Origin: an uncultured Lachnospiraceae bacterium
GTDB taxonomy: Bacteria > Bacillota > Clostridia > Lachnospirales > Lachnospiraceae
Direction of reading: 5' to 3'
Assembly (NCBI GenBank): GCA_902797185.1
Contig: CADBRV010000060.1
Location: 1 to 44,141 of the forward strand
Length of the DNA stretch: 44,141 nucleotides
Part shown: in pieces, positions 23,352 to 31,441 of the stretch
How positions within the stretch are numbered: position 1 is the stretch's first letter
Layout: each line of letters begins with the position of its first letter
The notes under the pieces: generated by a model
Database searches by the model: none
Seen by the model: the letters and a program-made list of their open reading frames with translations, nothing else
What the model was told of the DNA's origin: nothing
Program-made: the position numbers and the translations under genes

Positions 23352-24473
23352 ATGATTAATTTTAATATCCCGCCTTATGTCGGGAAAGAGCTGGATTACA
23401 TTAAAAAGGCAGTTGAAAACAAGAAAATCTGCGGCGATGGCGAATTTACCAAAAAATGTGATGCCTGGATGGAAGAGCGTTTCCATGCGCAGAAAGTCCT
23501 TTTGACCACCAGCGGCACCACAGCACTGGAAATGGCAATGCTCCTTTCCGGGCTGCAGCCGGGAGACGAGGTCATCCTTCCCAGCTATACTTTTTCCAGC
23601 ACGGCGACCTCTGCCGTCCTCACCGGGGCAAAACTGGTCTTCGTAGACATCCGTCCGGATACCATGAACATTGACGAGAGCAAGATTGAGGATGCCATCA
23701 CCGACCGTACCAAGGTCATTGTGGCGGTCCATTATGCCGGTGTTGCCTGCGAGATGGATACCATTATGGACATCGCAAGGCGACACCACCTGATCGTTAT
23801 CGAGGATGCGGCCCAGGGCGTCATGAGCACCTACAAGGGCAGGTCGCTGGGAACCATCGGTGATTTTGGCTGCTATTCCTTCCATGAGACAAAGAACTAT
23901 TCCATGGGAGAAGGCGGCGCCATCGTCATCAACCATCCGGAAGACAACGAGCCCGCGGAGATCCTCCGTGAAAAGGGCACGAACCGTGCCAAATTCTTCC
24001 GCGGCCAGGTAGACAAATACACCTGGGTTTCCTATGGCAGCAGTTACCTTCCCAGCGACATGAATGCCGCTTACCTTTGGGCACAGCTGGAAGAGGCAGA
24101 CAAGATCAACGAAAACCGCCTCGCATCCTGGCAGCGCTACAATGACGCTTTTGCAGGCATGGGAGAACTGGGCCTGCCCATCATCCCGGATGGCTGCAAG
24201 CATAACGCCCACATGTACTATGTCAAACTGAAAGACCTGGAAGAGCGCACCGCTTTCATCGCTTACTTGAAGGAACACGGGGTGCAGAGCACCTTCCATT
24301 ACATTCCGCTCCATTCTTCCCCGGCCGGCAAGAAGTTCGGCAGGTTCCACGGGGAAGACGTTTACACGACTTCTGAAAGCAACCGCCTGACCCGCCTGCC
24401 TATGTATTACGGGCTGACGAAGGAAGACCAGGACAAGGTCATCCAGACGGTCAAAGATTTTTTTGAGCAGTAA
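23352..24473 (+). CDS. rffA: dTDP-4-amino-4,6-dideoxygalactose transaminase (RffA/WecE-like, DegT family)
   Basis: 373 aa from ATG 23352, which has AGAGGA 8 nt upstream; an upstream in-frame start at 23250 adds 34 unconvincing residues. The start MINFNIPPYVGKELDYI and length match RffA/WecE. PLP-dependent motifs: TSGTTALEMA, EDAAQGV, and SFHETKNYSMGEGGAI with Schiff-base Lys181. RffA moves an amino group from glutamate to C4 of dTDP-4-keto-6-deoxy-D-glucose, giving dTDP-Fuc4N. That ketosugar is also the RmlC/RmlD precursor, so this locus can split one pool into rhamnose and a 4-amino sugar. The exact stereochemistry of the product cannot be decided by eye; other sugar aminotransferases of the family are possible. 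Confidence 0.88.
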   Translation: MINFNIPPYVGKELDYIKKAVENKKICGDGEFTKKCDAWMEERFHAQKVLLTTSGTTALEMAMLLSGLQPGDEVILPSYTFSSTATSAVLTGAKLVFVDIRPDTMNIDESKIEDAITDRTKVIVAVHYAGVACEMDTIMDIARRHHLIVIEDAAQGVMSTYKGRSLGTIGDFGCYSFHETKNYSMGEGGAIVINHPEDNEPAEILREKGTNRAKFFRGQVDKYTWVSYGSSYLPSDMNAAYLWAQLEEADKINENRLASWQRYNDAFAGMGELGLPIIPDGCKHNAHMYYVKLKDLEERTAFIAYLKEHGVQSTFHYIPLHSSPAGKKFGRFHGEDVYTTSESNRLTRLPMYYGLTKEDQDKVIQTVKDFFEQ

Positions 24474-24599
24474 AAAGGATGCATAGGGACCTGGAGATAA
24501 TCATTTCTATAAATGAGAGCCATTCTCCAGCTGCGCCTGCGCAATTGAAGGATCCTGGCTGCCATAGCAGGCAGCGATGAATAAAAAGGAAAAGAGAGT

Positions 24600-25538
24600 A
24601 TGGATATTTCTGTCGTGATCCCGGTGTATGGCTGCAGGGCTGCCCTGCCGGAACTGCATAGGAGGCTTACTGAGAGCCTTAACCAGATTACCAGTTCTTA
24701 TGAAATTATCCTGGTGGATGATTTCTGCCCGCAGAACTCCTGGGAAGAAATTGAGAAAATCTGCCAGGCAGACAAGAAAGTCAAAGGACTTAAAATGGCC
24801 CGTAACTTCGGCCAGATCCGCGCCATTACCGCGGGGCTGGACCAAAGCTGCGGAGACTGGGTTGTCGTTATGGACTGCGACCTGCAGGACCGCCCGGAAT
24901 CCATCATCGAGCTGTACAACAAAGCCCAGGAAGGGTATGACGTGGTTTTTGCCCAGAGGGAAGAGCGCCAGGACAGCGCCATGACCAAGTTCCTTTCCAA
25001 AATGTTTTATAAGGTCTATGACTACTTTACGGATGGGACCTATGACAGTTCCATCTGCAATTTCAGTATTTCCAGGAGGAAGGTCATCGACGCCTACTGT
25101 TCCATGAGGGAGCAGAACCGCGCTTATACGATGTTCCTGCGCTGGCTGGGATTTCGGCAGACCGCCATCCCGCTGAAGGCAGACGCCCGTTTCGAGGGCA
25201 AGTCTTCCTACAACTTCCGTAAGAAGCTGAAGATGGCGCTGGAGATTATCACTTCCCAGTCCAACAAGCCCCTCCGTTTTTCCATCCGGCTGGGATTCCT
25301 CATTTCCTTCCTGGCCCTGATCTATCTGATTTACCTGATTATCCGCCACGCGGTGGTGTCAGATTTTGCAGTGGGCTGGCCCAGCATCATGGGAGCCATT
25401 TTCCTGATGGGAGGCCTGATCCTGGCAGCCATCGGCGTCGTGGGCATCTATGTAGGCAATATTTTTGACGAGACGAAGAACCGCCCGCTTTATGTCATTT
25501 CGGATTTTCGGAACGTGCAGGACAAGGAGGAAAATTAA
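24600..25538 (+). CDS. Polyprenyl-phosphate glycosyltransferase (GtrB/CsbB/ArnC-like)
   Basis: 312 aa. A cytoplasmic GT2 domain (SVVIPVYGC, EIILVDDFCP, ARNFGQIRAITAGLDQ, VVMDCDLQDRPE with DXD Asp92-Asp94, and SSYNFRKKLKMAL) is followed by two membrane helices (about 237-257 and 268-290). This layout is that of GtrB, CsbB, DPM1 and ArnC, which put a sugar from a nucleotide donor onto undecaprenyl phosphate. Such lipid carriers are flipped and then used outside the membrane by GT-C enzymes. Here it lies between the sugar aminotransferase and SDR genes and is followed by two small EmrE-like proteins and a YfhO-like GT-C. It probably loads the modified amino sugar. Its stop overlaps the next ATG (TAATG). 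Confidence 0.9.
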   Translation: MDISVVIPVYGCRAALPELHRRLTESLNQITSSYEIILVDDFCPQNSWEEIEKICQADKKVKGLKMARNFGQIRAITAGLDQSCGDWVVVMDCDLQDRPESIIELYNKAQEGYDVVFAQREERQDSAMTKFLSKMFYKVYDYFTDGTYDSSICNFSISRRKVIDAYCSMREQNRAYTMFLRWLGFRQTAIPLKADARFEGKSSYNFRKKLKMALEIITSQSNKPLRFSIRLGFLISFLALIYLIYLIIRHAVVSDFAVGWPSIMGAIFLMGGLILAAIGVVGIYVGNIFDETKNRPLYVISDFRNVQDKEEN

Positions 25539-26554
25539 TGGTCATCATTTTTGGCGCTACCGGCTTTATCGGAACCTATACAGTAGAAGCGTTCCGCAAG
25601 GCAGGGAAAGAAGTCATCGCCACCGGCCGCAACCGGAAGATGGAAAAGCTCCTCACCGGCATGGGCGCGAAGTTTGTGGAACTGGATATCTGCAAGGAAG
25701 AGGACTTTGAAAAGCTCCCCACCGAGGGGGTGGAAGGCGTGGTCCTTCTGGCAGGGCTCCTTCCGGCCAATACACAGGCAGACCTGGTAGAGCATGAGAA
25801 TGCGGCGGACTATTTTGAAGTCAATGTCATCGGTGCCATCCATGTGCTGGAATACTGCCGCAGGAACGGCATTAAGAAAGTCATCGGCAACTGCAGCTAC
25901 AGCGATGTAGCCGGTGCATGGGGCAAGGTTTCCCCGATCACGGAAGAACAGCCCAGGGACTTCAAGTTTACCGGGGACCATGCGGTTTACGTCATCAGCA
26001 AAAATGCCTGCAATGATGTCATGGAATATTACAACCAGCAGCACGGCATGCAGTGTGCCTGGTTCCGTTTCCCGCCGGTATACGGCGTAGGCCCCCATGG
26101 CACCATCTATGTCAACGGCAAGGCATACAAATCCGGCATCGCCACCTTTATCGACAACGCAAAAGAAGGCAAGGACATCGAGCTTTGGGGCAACCCCCAT
26201 ATCAAGAGGGATATCATTTACGTCAAAGACGTGGCAGAGGCTTATGTCATGGCCATGGCCAGCGACAAGGCCTATGGGCTTTACAATATGACCAGCGGCA
26301 CGCCGCTGGACCTGGAAGAGCAGGCAAAAGCCGTGATCGATGTGTTTACGGTGGATAAGAGGAGCAAAATCGTCTACCGCCCGGACAAGCCCAACAACTC
26401 CACGTCCTTCCTGTTCAGCATGGAAAAGGCAAAGCGGGATTTCGGCTTTGTCCCCAAATACACCAATTACCACGACATGATGGTGGATTATAAGAAAGAG
26501 CTGGAAAGCGGCCGCTTTGACAGCCTGGTGGCATCCGGGATCAAGCAGGATTAA
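25538..26554 (+). CDS. NAD(P)-dependent extended SDR, nucleotide-sugar epimerase/reductase-like
   Basis: 338 aa. The Rossmann motif FGATGFIG (Gly6, Gly9, Gly12) begins at residue 5, CSYSDVAGAWGK sits at the catalytic Ser position, and the YVISK catalytic pair is Tyr151/Lys155. GNPHIKRDIIYVKDVAEAY is the typical C-terminal sugar-binding stretch of extended SDRs such as GalE and 4-ketoreductases. A perfect AAGGAGG (25524-25530) and TAATG overlap couple it to the glycosyltransferase. It likely epimerises or reduces a nucleotide sugar, either before the aminotransferase or to supply the ATP-grasp step. The substrate cannot be named from sequence. Confidence 0.88.
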   Translation: MVIIFGATGFIGTYTVEAFRKAGKEVIATGRNRKMEKLLTGMGAKFVELDICKEEDFEKLPTEGVEGVVLLAGLLPANTQADLVEHENAADYFEVNVIGAIHVLEYCRRNGIKKVIGNCSYSDVAGAWGKVSPITEEQPRDFKFTGDHAVYVISKNACNDVMEYYNQQHGMQCAWFRFPPVYGVGPHGTIYVNGKAYKSGIATFIDNAKEGKDIELWGNPHIKRDIIYVKDVAEAYVMAMASDKAYGLYNMTSGTPLDLEEQAKAVIDVFTVDKRSKIVYRPDKPNNSTSFLFSMEKAKRDFGFVPKYTNYHDMMVDYKKELESGRFDSLVASGIKQD

Positions 26555-26650
26555 CCGGTTACATTTCATCAACCGGAGGATGATGAAGCAGGCCATGCCC
26601 GCGTATGGAGCACGCATTTAAATGGCATGGCTTTCTACTCAGGAGGAATC

Positions 26651-27805
26651 ATGAAAAAACTGGCAATCATCGGCGCCTCTTATCTCCAGGAGCCTTTAAT
26701 TGAAAAAGCAAAGTCCATGGGACTGGAAACCCATGTATTCGCCTGGAAAGCCGGCGATATCGGAGAGAGGACCGCGGATCATTTTTACCCTATCAGCATC
26801 GTGGAAAAGGACCAGATCCTGGACAAATGCCGGGAAATCGGCATTGACGGCATCTGCAGCATCGCATCTGACCTGGCCATGCTGACCGTAAACTATGTAG
26901 CAGACAAGCTGCACCTTACCGCCAATTCCCTGGAATGCACTAGGATTTCCACCAACAAGCACGCCATGCGCCAGGCTTTTGAGGAAAACGGGGACCCGTC
27001 TCCCAGGAGCATCCTGGTCCACAGCGTATCAGGCCTGGATGGCGTAGAACTTCACTACCCGGTGATCGTAAAGCCCCTGGACCGTTCCGGCAGCCGGGGC
27101 ATTACCAAGCTTTCCTCCCCGGAAGGGCTGGGAGAAGCCATTGCTTTTGCGGAAGAGCAGGGCTTTGAAAAAGACGCCCTGGTGGAGGAATATGCTACCG
27201 GTCAGGAATACAGTGTGGAATTTATCTCCTGGAAAGGGCAGCACCATTTCCTGGCACTGACGAAAAAGTTTACCACAGGCGCGCCGCATTTTATCGAGAC
27301 CGGGCACCTGGAGCCGGCACCGGTTTCTCCTGAGCTTTTGGAGCGGATCAAAAAGGTGACGGAACATGCCCTGACGAGCCTCAAAATCGAATATGGCGCT
27401 TCCCATACCGAGCTGAAGGTAAGCAGGGAAGGGAAAATCGCCATCATCGAGATCGGAGGCCGTATGGGCGGCGACGAGATTGGCAGCTCCCTGGTACAGT
27501 ATTCCACCGGCGTGGATTTTGTAAAAGGCGTCATTGACGTGGCACTGGGCCATGAGCCGGACCTGGAGCCGAAGGGGGAAAAGAGGAAGGCGGCAGTGCG
27601 CTTTATCTTTTCCCAGAAAGACGTGGATGTCTTAAACAAGGTGAAAAAGGAACATCCGGAATACCTGGTGGAAGAAGACGTCCAGCCACTTTCCGATGAG
27701 AAAGTCACAGACAGCGCCAGCCGGTTCGGCTATTTCCTGCTTGCGGCAGGCATGGGCACGGACCTGGAGCAGTATCTTCCTGAGGAAGGAGCGGCACAAG
27801 ATTGA
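26651..27805 (+). CDS. ATP-grasp carboxylate-amine ligase
   Basis: 384 aa from ATG 26651, preceded by AGGAGG (26640-26645); an earlier in-frame ATG at 26627 lacks a ribosome site. The N-terminal domain resembles the PurK/CarB pre-ATP-grasp fold (KKLAIIGASYLQEPLIEKAKSMG). The ATP-grasp core has PVIVKPLDRSGSRGI (Lys141), a hinge ALVEEYATGQEYSVEF, and the metal-binding KIAIIEIGGRMGGDEIG (Glu267, Arg271). Enzymes of this group form amide or peptide bonds through acyl phosphates. In this operon the natural acceptor would be the amine added by the aminotransferase, with an amino acid or carboxylate as donor; that is inference. Its stop overlaps the TTG start of the next gene. Confidence 0.88.
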   Translation: MKKLAIIGASYLQEPLIEKAKSMGLETHVFAWKAGDIGERTADHFYPISIVEKDQILDKCREIGIDGICSIASDLAMLTVNYVADKLHLTANSLECTRISTNKHAMRQAFEENGDPSPRSILVHSVSGLDGVELHYPVIVKPLDRSGSRGITKLSSPEGLGEAIAFAEEQGFEKDALVEEYATGQEYSVEFISWKGQHHFLALTKKFTTGAPHFIETGHLEPAPVSPELLERIKKVTEHALTSLKIEYGASHTELKVSREGKIAIIEIGGRMGGDEIGSSLVQYSTGVDFVKGVIDVALGHEPDLEPKGEKRKAAVRFIFSQKDVDVLNKVKKEHPEYLVEEDVQPLSDEKVTDSASRFGYFLLAAGMGTDLEQYLPEEGAAQD

Positions 27806-28185
27806 CAAAATCGAAAGTTAAGGTGCTTTTTGCCCTCCACCTGATGCTGATGATTTACTCCCTCAGCGGGGTCTGCAGCAAAATGGCGGCAAAACAGGCT
27901 TTTTTAAGTCCGAAATTCTGCCTCTATTATGCCTGCATTATCCTGCTGTTAGGCTTTTATGCCCTGGGATGGCAGCAGATTATAAAAAGGCTGCCGCTGA
28001 CGACGGCTTTTGCCAATAAAGCGGTGACGGTGGCCTGGGGCCTGATCTGGGGCGTCCTATTCTTCAGTGAGTCCGTCACACCGGGAAAAGTAATCGGCAT
28101 GGCGCTGGTTATCGCTGGCGTTGTTATTTATGCCACAGCCGGTGATAAGCAGGATGGGGCAGAAGGAGGAGAAAAAGATGGATAA
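27802..28185 (+). CDS. Small EmrE/EamA-like membrane protein, ArnE-like (flippase subunit 1)
   Basis: 127 aa with four membrane helices, the size and shape of one SMR/EamA half. It starts with TTG (27802), overlapping the ligase stop, with AAGGAG about 10 nt upstream; no better start exists. The first helix lacks the membrane Glu of EmrE drug pumps, as in ArnE/ArnF, the pair proposed to flip undecaprenyl-phosphate-Ara4N. The second member of the pair follows with an 8-bp overlap. Together with the GtrB-like and YfhO-like genes, a role in flipping an undecaprenyl-phosphate amino sugar is likely, replacing GtcA. A small exporter of another compound remains possible. Confidence 0.8.
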   Translation: MTKSKVKVLFALHLMLMIYSLSGVCSKMAAKQAFLSPKFCLYYACIILLLGFYALGWQQIIKRLPLTTAFANKAVTVAWGLIWGVLFFSESVTPGKVIGMALVIAGVVIYATAGDKQDGAEGGEKDG

Positions 28186-28531
28186 GACACAGCTTTTTTA
28201 TTCCTGCTTCCTTTTGTTTGGCGTCTTTATCAGCGCCATCTCCCAGGTCATGCTCAAGAAAGCGGCTTTAAAGCACTATGAGAGCCATATCAAGGAGTAC
28301 ATGAACCCCCTTGTCATTACGGCTTACTGCATTTTCGTGGTTTCCACTTTCATGTCCATCCTGGCATATCGGGGGATCCCCCTTTCCATGGGTCCGGTGC
28401 TGGAAGCCACCAGCTATCTTTATGTGACATTTTTCGGCGTCAAGATCTTCCATGAAGATTTGAATCCCAGGAAAGTCTTAGCGCTTGTCCTGATTATCGG
28501 CGGCATCGTGGCCTATTCCGTTTTAGGATGA
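28178..28531 (+). CDS. Small EmrE/EamA-like membrane protein, ArnF-like (flippase subunit 2)
   Basis: 117 aa from ATG 28178, which has AGAAGGAGGA at 28161-28170; a longer frame from 28121 would start inside the upstream gene. Four helices. The first contains SAISQVMLKKAA, a pattern common in SMR/EamA halves, and no membrane Glu is present. The third includes GPVLEATSYLYVTFFGV, like the EamA signature. It overlaps the preceding subunit by 8 bp, so the two would be made in equal amounts, as expected for an antiparallel or hetero-dimeric flippase. Confidence 0.82.
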   Translation: MDKTQLFYSCFLLFGVFISAISQVMLKKAALKHYESHIKEYMNPLVITAYCIFVVSTFMSILAYRGIPLSMGPVLEATSYLYVTFFGVKIFHEDLNPRKVLALVLIIGGIVAYSVLG

Positions 28532-28586
28532 CAGGTTTACAGCTATCCGGCTGGATATTGAAATTACATTGCCTTTTCCCAATCGA

Positions 28587-28617
28587 GGCTTTCCATTTCC
28601 ATAGCTGGAAAGCCTTT
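28587..28617 (+). terminator. Hairpin between the flippase pair and the YfhO-like gene
   Basis: A perfect 9-bp stem GGCTTTCCA / TGGAAAGCC (28587-28595 and 28606-28614) with a 10-nt loop, followed by TTTGCT. The T-tract is short, so termination is probably partial and would lower expression of the next gene. Confidence 0.5.
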
Positions 28618-28662
28618 GCTATTGGACATGAAATGGCAGCATGACAATATAAGGAGGGGAAG

Positions 28663-31278
28663 ATGGGAAAACAGAAGGAGAGCCTTTCGAAAAAAGAAAA
28701 CAGGTTATATATAGCATGTTTTGCTGCTGTATTTCTTTTCTGCCTGGCGGTATTCGGGAAAGACATGTGGCAGAACCGTGCTGCCTACAAGGTGATTTTG
28801 TACGGGGCAGACAAGGTGGCATTATTGATGCAGGTCCTGGTTTTCTTATTCCTGGTTTTCCTGTTCTATTTGGGATGGAAAAAGAGGCTTTCCCTCAAAG
28901 AGTATTTCAAAACTTATCCCATCGTCCCACTGCTTCTTCTGGTTACAGTATCAGTCTGTGTGGCATTTGCGCCTTTTATCGAAGGCAGGAGGTTCTTTAT
29001 CTTCTATGATGCCAGCCTGGATACCCAAGAAGAGTATGTCCCTATCATCGCTGCCGTCATCAGGCGGTTGAAGGAAGGGAATTTCTCTACCTGGGTTTCG
29101 GAATGGGGATTTGGATGCGACATTTTCAATAACCAGTCCCTGGTTTTTGACCCCTTCAACCTTCCCCTGTATCTCATCGGTGTCATTACAAACCTGAATA
29201 TCGTAGCCTATTTCCTGGCCATCATGCAGATCGTCAAAATTTTCTGCACGGGTATTTTTTCCTACCTGTTCCTGAAAGAGCACCAGATGCCTTCCATGGC
29301 CAGGGTCATTACAGCCTATATCTGTTCTTTGAACGGCTTCCTGATGCTTTGGGGGCAGCATTATTTCTTCGGAAGCGCGGTAGCGCTTGTATTTCTGGAT
29401 TTCTGGCTGATCGAGCGGGTCCTTAGGGGAAAGAGGACGATGCCGGGGCTTGCGGCAGCGGTAGGGCTTACCGCAGCATTCAGCCTGTACTGCACGTATA
29501 TGATCGCGCTTTTTGCGCTGGTATATGTCTTCCTGCATTTCCTTCTGGAAGAAAATACAAAGGACAGGGGCAGGAGGTTCCTGCGGTTTTTCATCCCTTG
29601 CTTGATCGGCATGGGGCTTTCGTGTTTCATCGCCCTTCCTGCCAGCTACCAGCTGCTCACTGTTTCCGCCAGGATTGGCGGCAGCGAAAGCACGTCCGTT
29701 TCCGCCTTGCTGGCGCAGGGGCTTTCCCAGTGGAAGGGGACCCTTCGCATTGCCTTGGCAAGGATGTTTTCCAATAACCTGTTAGGGAATGGCTCCAACT
29801 ATGGAACAAATTATTATGAGGCACCCCAGCTGTTCCTGTCTTCCTTCTTCCCGACGGCAGCCGGGATCTGGTTTTCGGAAAATGTCTTCTTCGGGAAAAA
29901 GAAAGCCCGCAGCTTGTCAGCCGCCCTGGTATTGGCATTCCTTGCGTTCTGCCCTGTGGCAGCCCTTGTTTTCAATATGTTCAGCGCCATTTTCTGGCGG
30001 TATCTGTTTGTCCTGCTGCCGGCGGCAGCTTTGATCCTGGCCTGGGCATTGGGACATCTGGAAGAGCTGCATGGCCTGAGCGTCGTCATCGGGGCAGTAT
30101 GCGCTGCATTGTCGCTGTTTATCATCCTCCGGTACCATGGCGCCACAACTGCCCATCTGGAGTATTTCTGCTGCGCCATCGTCATCCTTTTCCTTATTGC
30201 CGTGGTTTTTATCCGGTATTCTTCCAAAATGAAATGGGTGGGCTGGATTTTCATTGCAGGTATTTCCGTCTGCAGCATGACCAGGGATGCTTTCCTTTCG
30301 AACTGTGACAGGCATACCTATAACCGGGGCTCACAAGTATCGATTGTAAATTTTGGCACGTTGGAGCCCCAGGCATTTGAAGCAATGGACGAGCTGTGTG
30401 CCGGAAAAGCAGTGAGGACGGAAAGCGTCGTCAGCGGCTTCTCCATGTATAATAATGCCTTGATCTATGGGAACGAAGGGGTTTCTTTTTATAATACAAG
30501 CAGCAGCAGCTATATAAAGCAGTTCATCCTCAAAGAATGGGGGACCCTGATCCCGCAGGGGCAGGTTTCCGGATTCAGTTCCTATATCGGCGGTTACCAG
30601 AACATCGAAAGCGCTTCCCTGGCAGGAGTCCGTTATGTGCTGGCACAGCAGGGCGATTTGACCGGGGTGGAAAACGGCTTTAACCTGGTGGAAGACCTGG
30701 GCAATGGCTATGGCATTTATGAAAATATTTATGCCGGAGAAAGGGGCATCCTGTTTTCCGACTGGATTTCAGAAGAGGATTTTGAGAAGCTGCCTGCGCA
30801 GCAGGCACCGAATGTTTTCTGGAATACGGTTGTTTTAAATGACAGTGATGACAGCCCGGCTCCGGAAGGCCTGGAGGAAAGCGCCCTTTCCCTCCAGGAT
30901 GCGCAGCAGCGGCCTTCCGAACCGGATTATTATAAGAAGAATGGCGTCTCTTTTACCGAAGAATCTTCCAGCCGCCTTACTGCACAAGTGGATACGGATA
31001 CGGAGAAGCTTTTGTTTATCTCGAATCCGTGGGACAAAGGCTGGACCGCATATGTAAATGGCAAACGGACACAGGTTTACCGGGCAGATTACGGTTTCAT
31101 GGCCATCCAGGTGCCGGCAGGGGAGAGCAGTGTGGAGCTGGTTTACCATACGCCCCTGAAGAAGGAAGGCACCGCGGTTTCGGCAGTTTCTTTTGCAGCT
31201 TATCTGTTGTATACTTACTTCGATATCAAGAGGGAGAAAAAAAAGAATCGCAAAAGAAAAGCTTCCACGCACCGCTAA
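28663..31278 (+). CDS. YfhO-family polytopic glycosyltransferase (GT-C)
   Basis: 871 aa, the size of YfhO proteins. A dozen or more membrane helices cover residues about 20-560, and an outside C-terminal domain of about 300 residues follows. The first large loop has the YfhO signature: FIFYDASLDTQEEYVPIIAAVIRRLKEGNFSTWVSEWGFGCDIF split around the DASLDTQEEY acidic motif. In B. subtilis and Listeria, CsbB/GtlA-type enzymes load undecaprenyl phosphate and YfhO/GtlB-type enzymes transfer the sugar to lipoteichoic acid outside the cell. Here a CsbB-like gene and flippase-like pair lie just upstream, so this enzyme should decorate a wall polymer with the modified sugar. AAGGAGGGG directly precedes the ATG. 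The last 20 residues are basic and run into repeat DNA. Confidence 0.88.
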   Translation: MGKQKESLSKKENRLYIACFAAVFLFCLAVFGKDMWQNRAAYKVILYGADKVALLMQVLVFLFLVFLFYLGWKKRLSLKEYFKTYPIVPLLLLVTVSVCVAFAPFIEGRRFFIFYDASLDTQEEYVPIIAAVIRRLKEGNFSTWVSEWGFGCDIFNNQSLVFDPFNLPLYLIGVITNLNIVAYFLAIMQIVKIFCTGIFSYLFLKEHQMPSMARVITAYICSLNGFLMLWGQHYFFGSAVALVFLDFWLIERVLRGKRTMPGLAAAVGLTAAFSLYCTYMIALFALVYVFLHFLLEENTKDRGRRFLRFFIPCLIGMGLSCFIALPASYQLLTVSARIGGSESTSVSALLAQGLSQWKGTLRIALARMFSNNLLGNGSNYGTNYYEAPQLFLSSFFPTAAGIWFSENVFFGKKKARSLSAALVLAFLAFCPVAALVFNMFSAIFWRYLFVLLPAAALILAWALGHLEELHGLSVVIGAVCAALSLFIILRYHGATTAHLEYFCCAIVILFLIAVVFIRYSSKMKWVGWIFIAGISVCSMTRDAFLSNCDRHTYNRGSQVSIVNFGTLEPQAFEAMDELCAGKAVRTESVVSGFSMYNNALIYGNEGVSFYNTSSSSYIKQFILKEWGTLIPQGQVSGFSSYIGGYQNIESASLAGVRYVLAQQGDLTGVENGFNLVEDLGNGYGIYENIYAGERGILFSDWISEEDFEKLPAQQAPNVFWNTVVLNDSDDSPAPEGLEESALSLQDAQQRPSEPDYYKKNGVSFTEESSSRLTAQVDTDTEKLLFISNPWDKGWTAYVNGKRTQVYRADYGFMAIQVPAGESSVELVYHTPLKKEGTAVSAVSFAAYLLYTYFDIKREKKKNRKRKASTHR

Positions 31279-31426
31279 AGGGAAAAAGCTTTATCGTAAA
31301 GGAAAGCGGGCGAAAAGCTTCCACGCATCGCGAAGGAAAAACGGCTTTTCGTAAAGAAGGGCGGAAGCAAAGCTTCCGCACCACGATAAGGGGAAAACGA
31401 TAGCGTAACAAGAAGGAAAAGGCTTT
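31256..31426 (+). repeat. Three degenerate 55-bp tandem repeats over the YfhO-like gene end
   Basis: Copies start at 31256, 31312 and 31367 (periods 56 and 55). Each begins GMAAAGCTTCC and continues with purine-rich sequence and an AACG/AAGCTTTTCGTAAAG part. The first copy encodes the last residues of the YfhO-like protein (KRKASTHR) before its TAA, so the repeat has entered or arisen in the coding end. The array stops 15 bp before the L,D-transpeptidase ATG. It looks like a minisatellite. Confidence 0.75.
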
Positions 31427-31441
31427 TAAAAGGCAGGAGTT

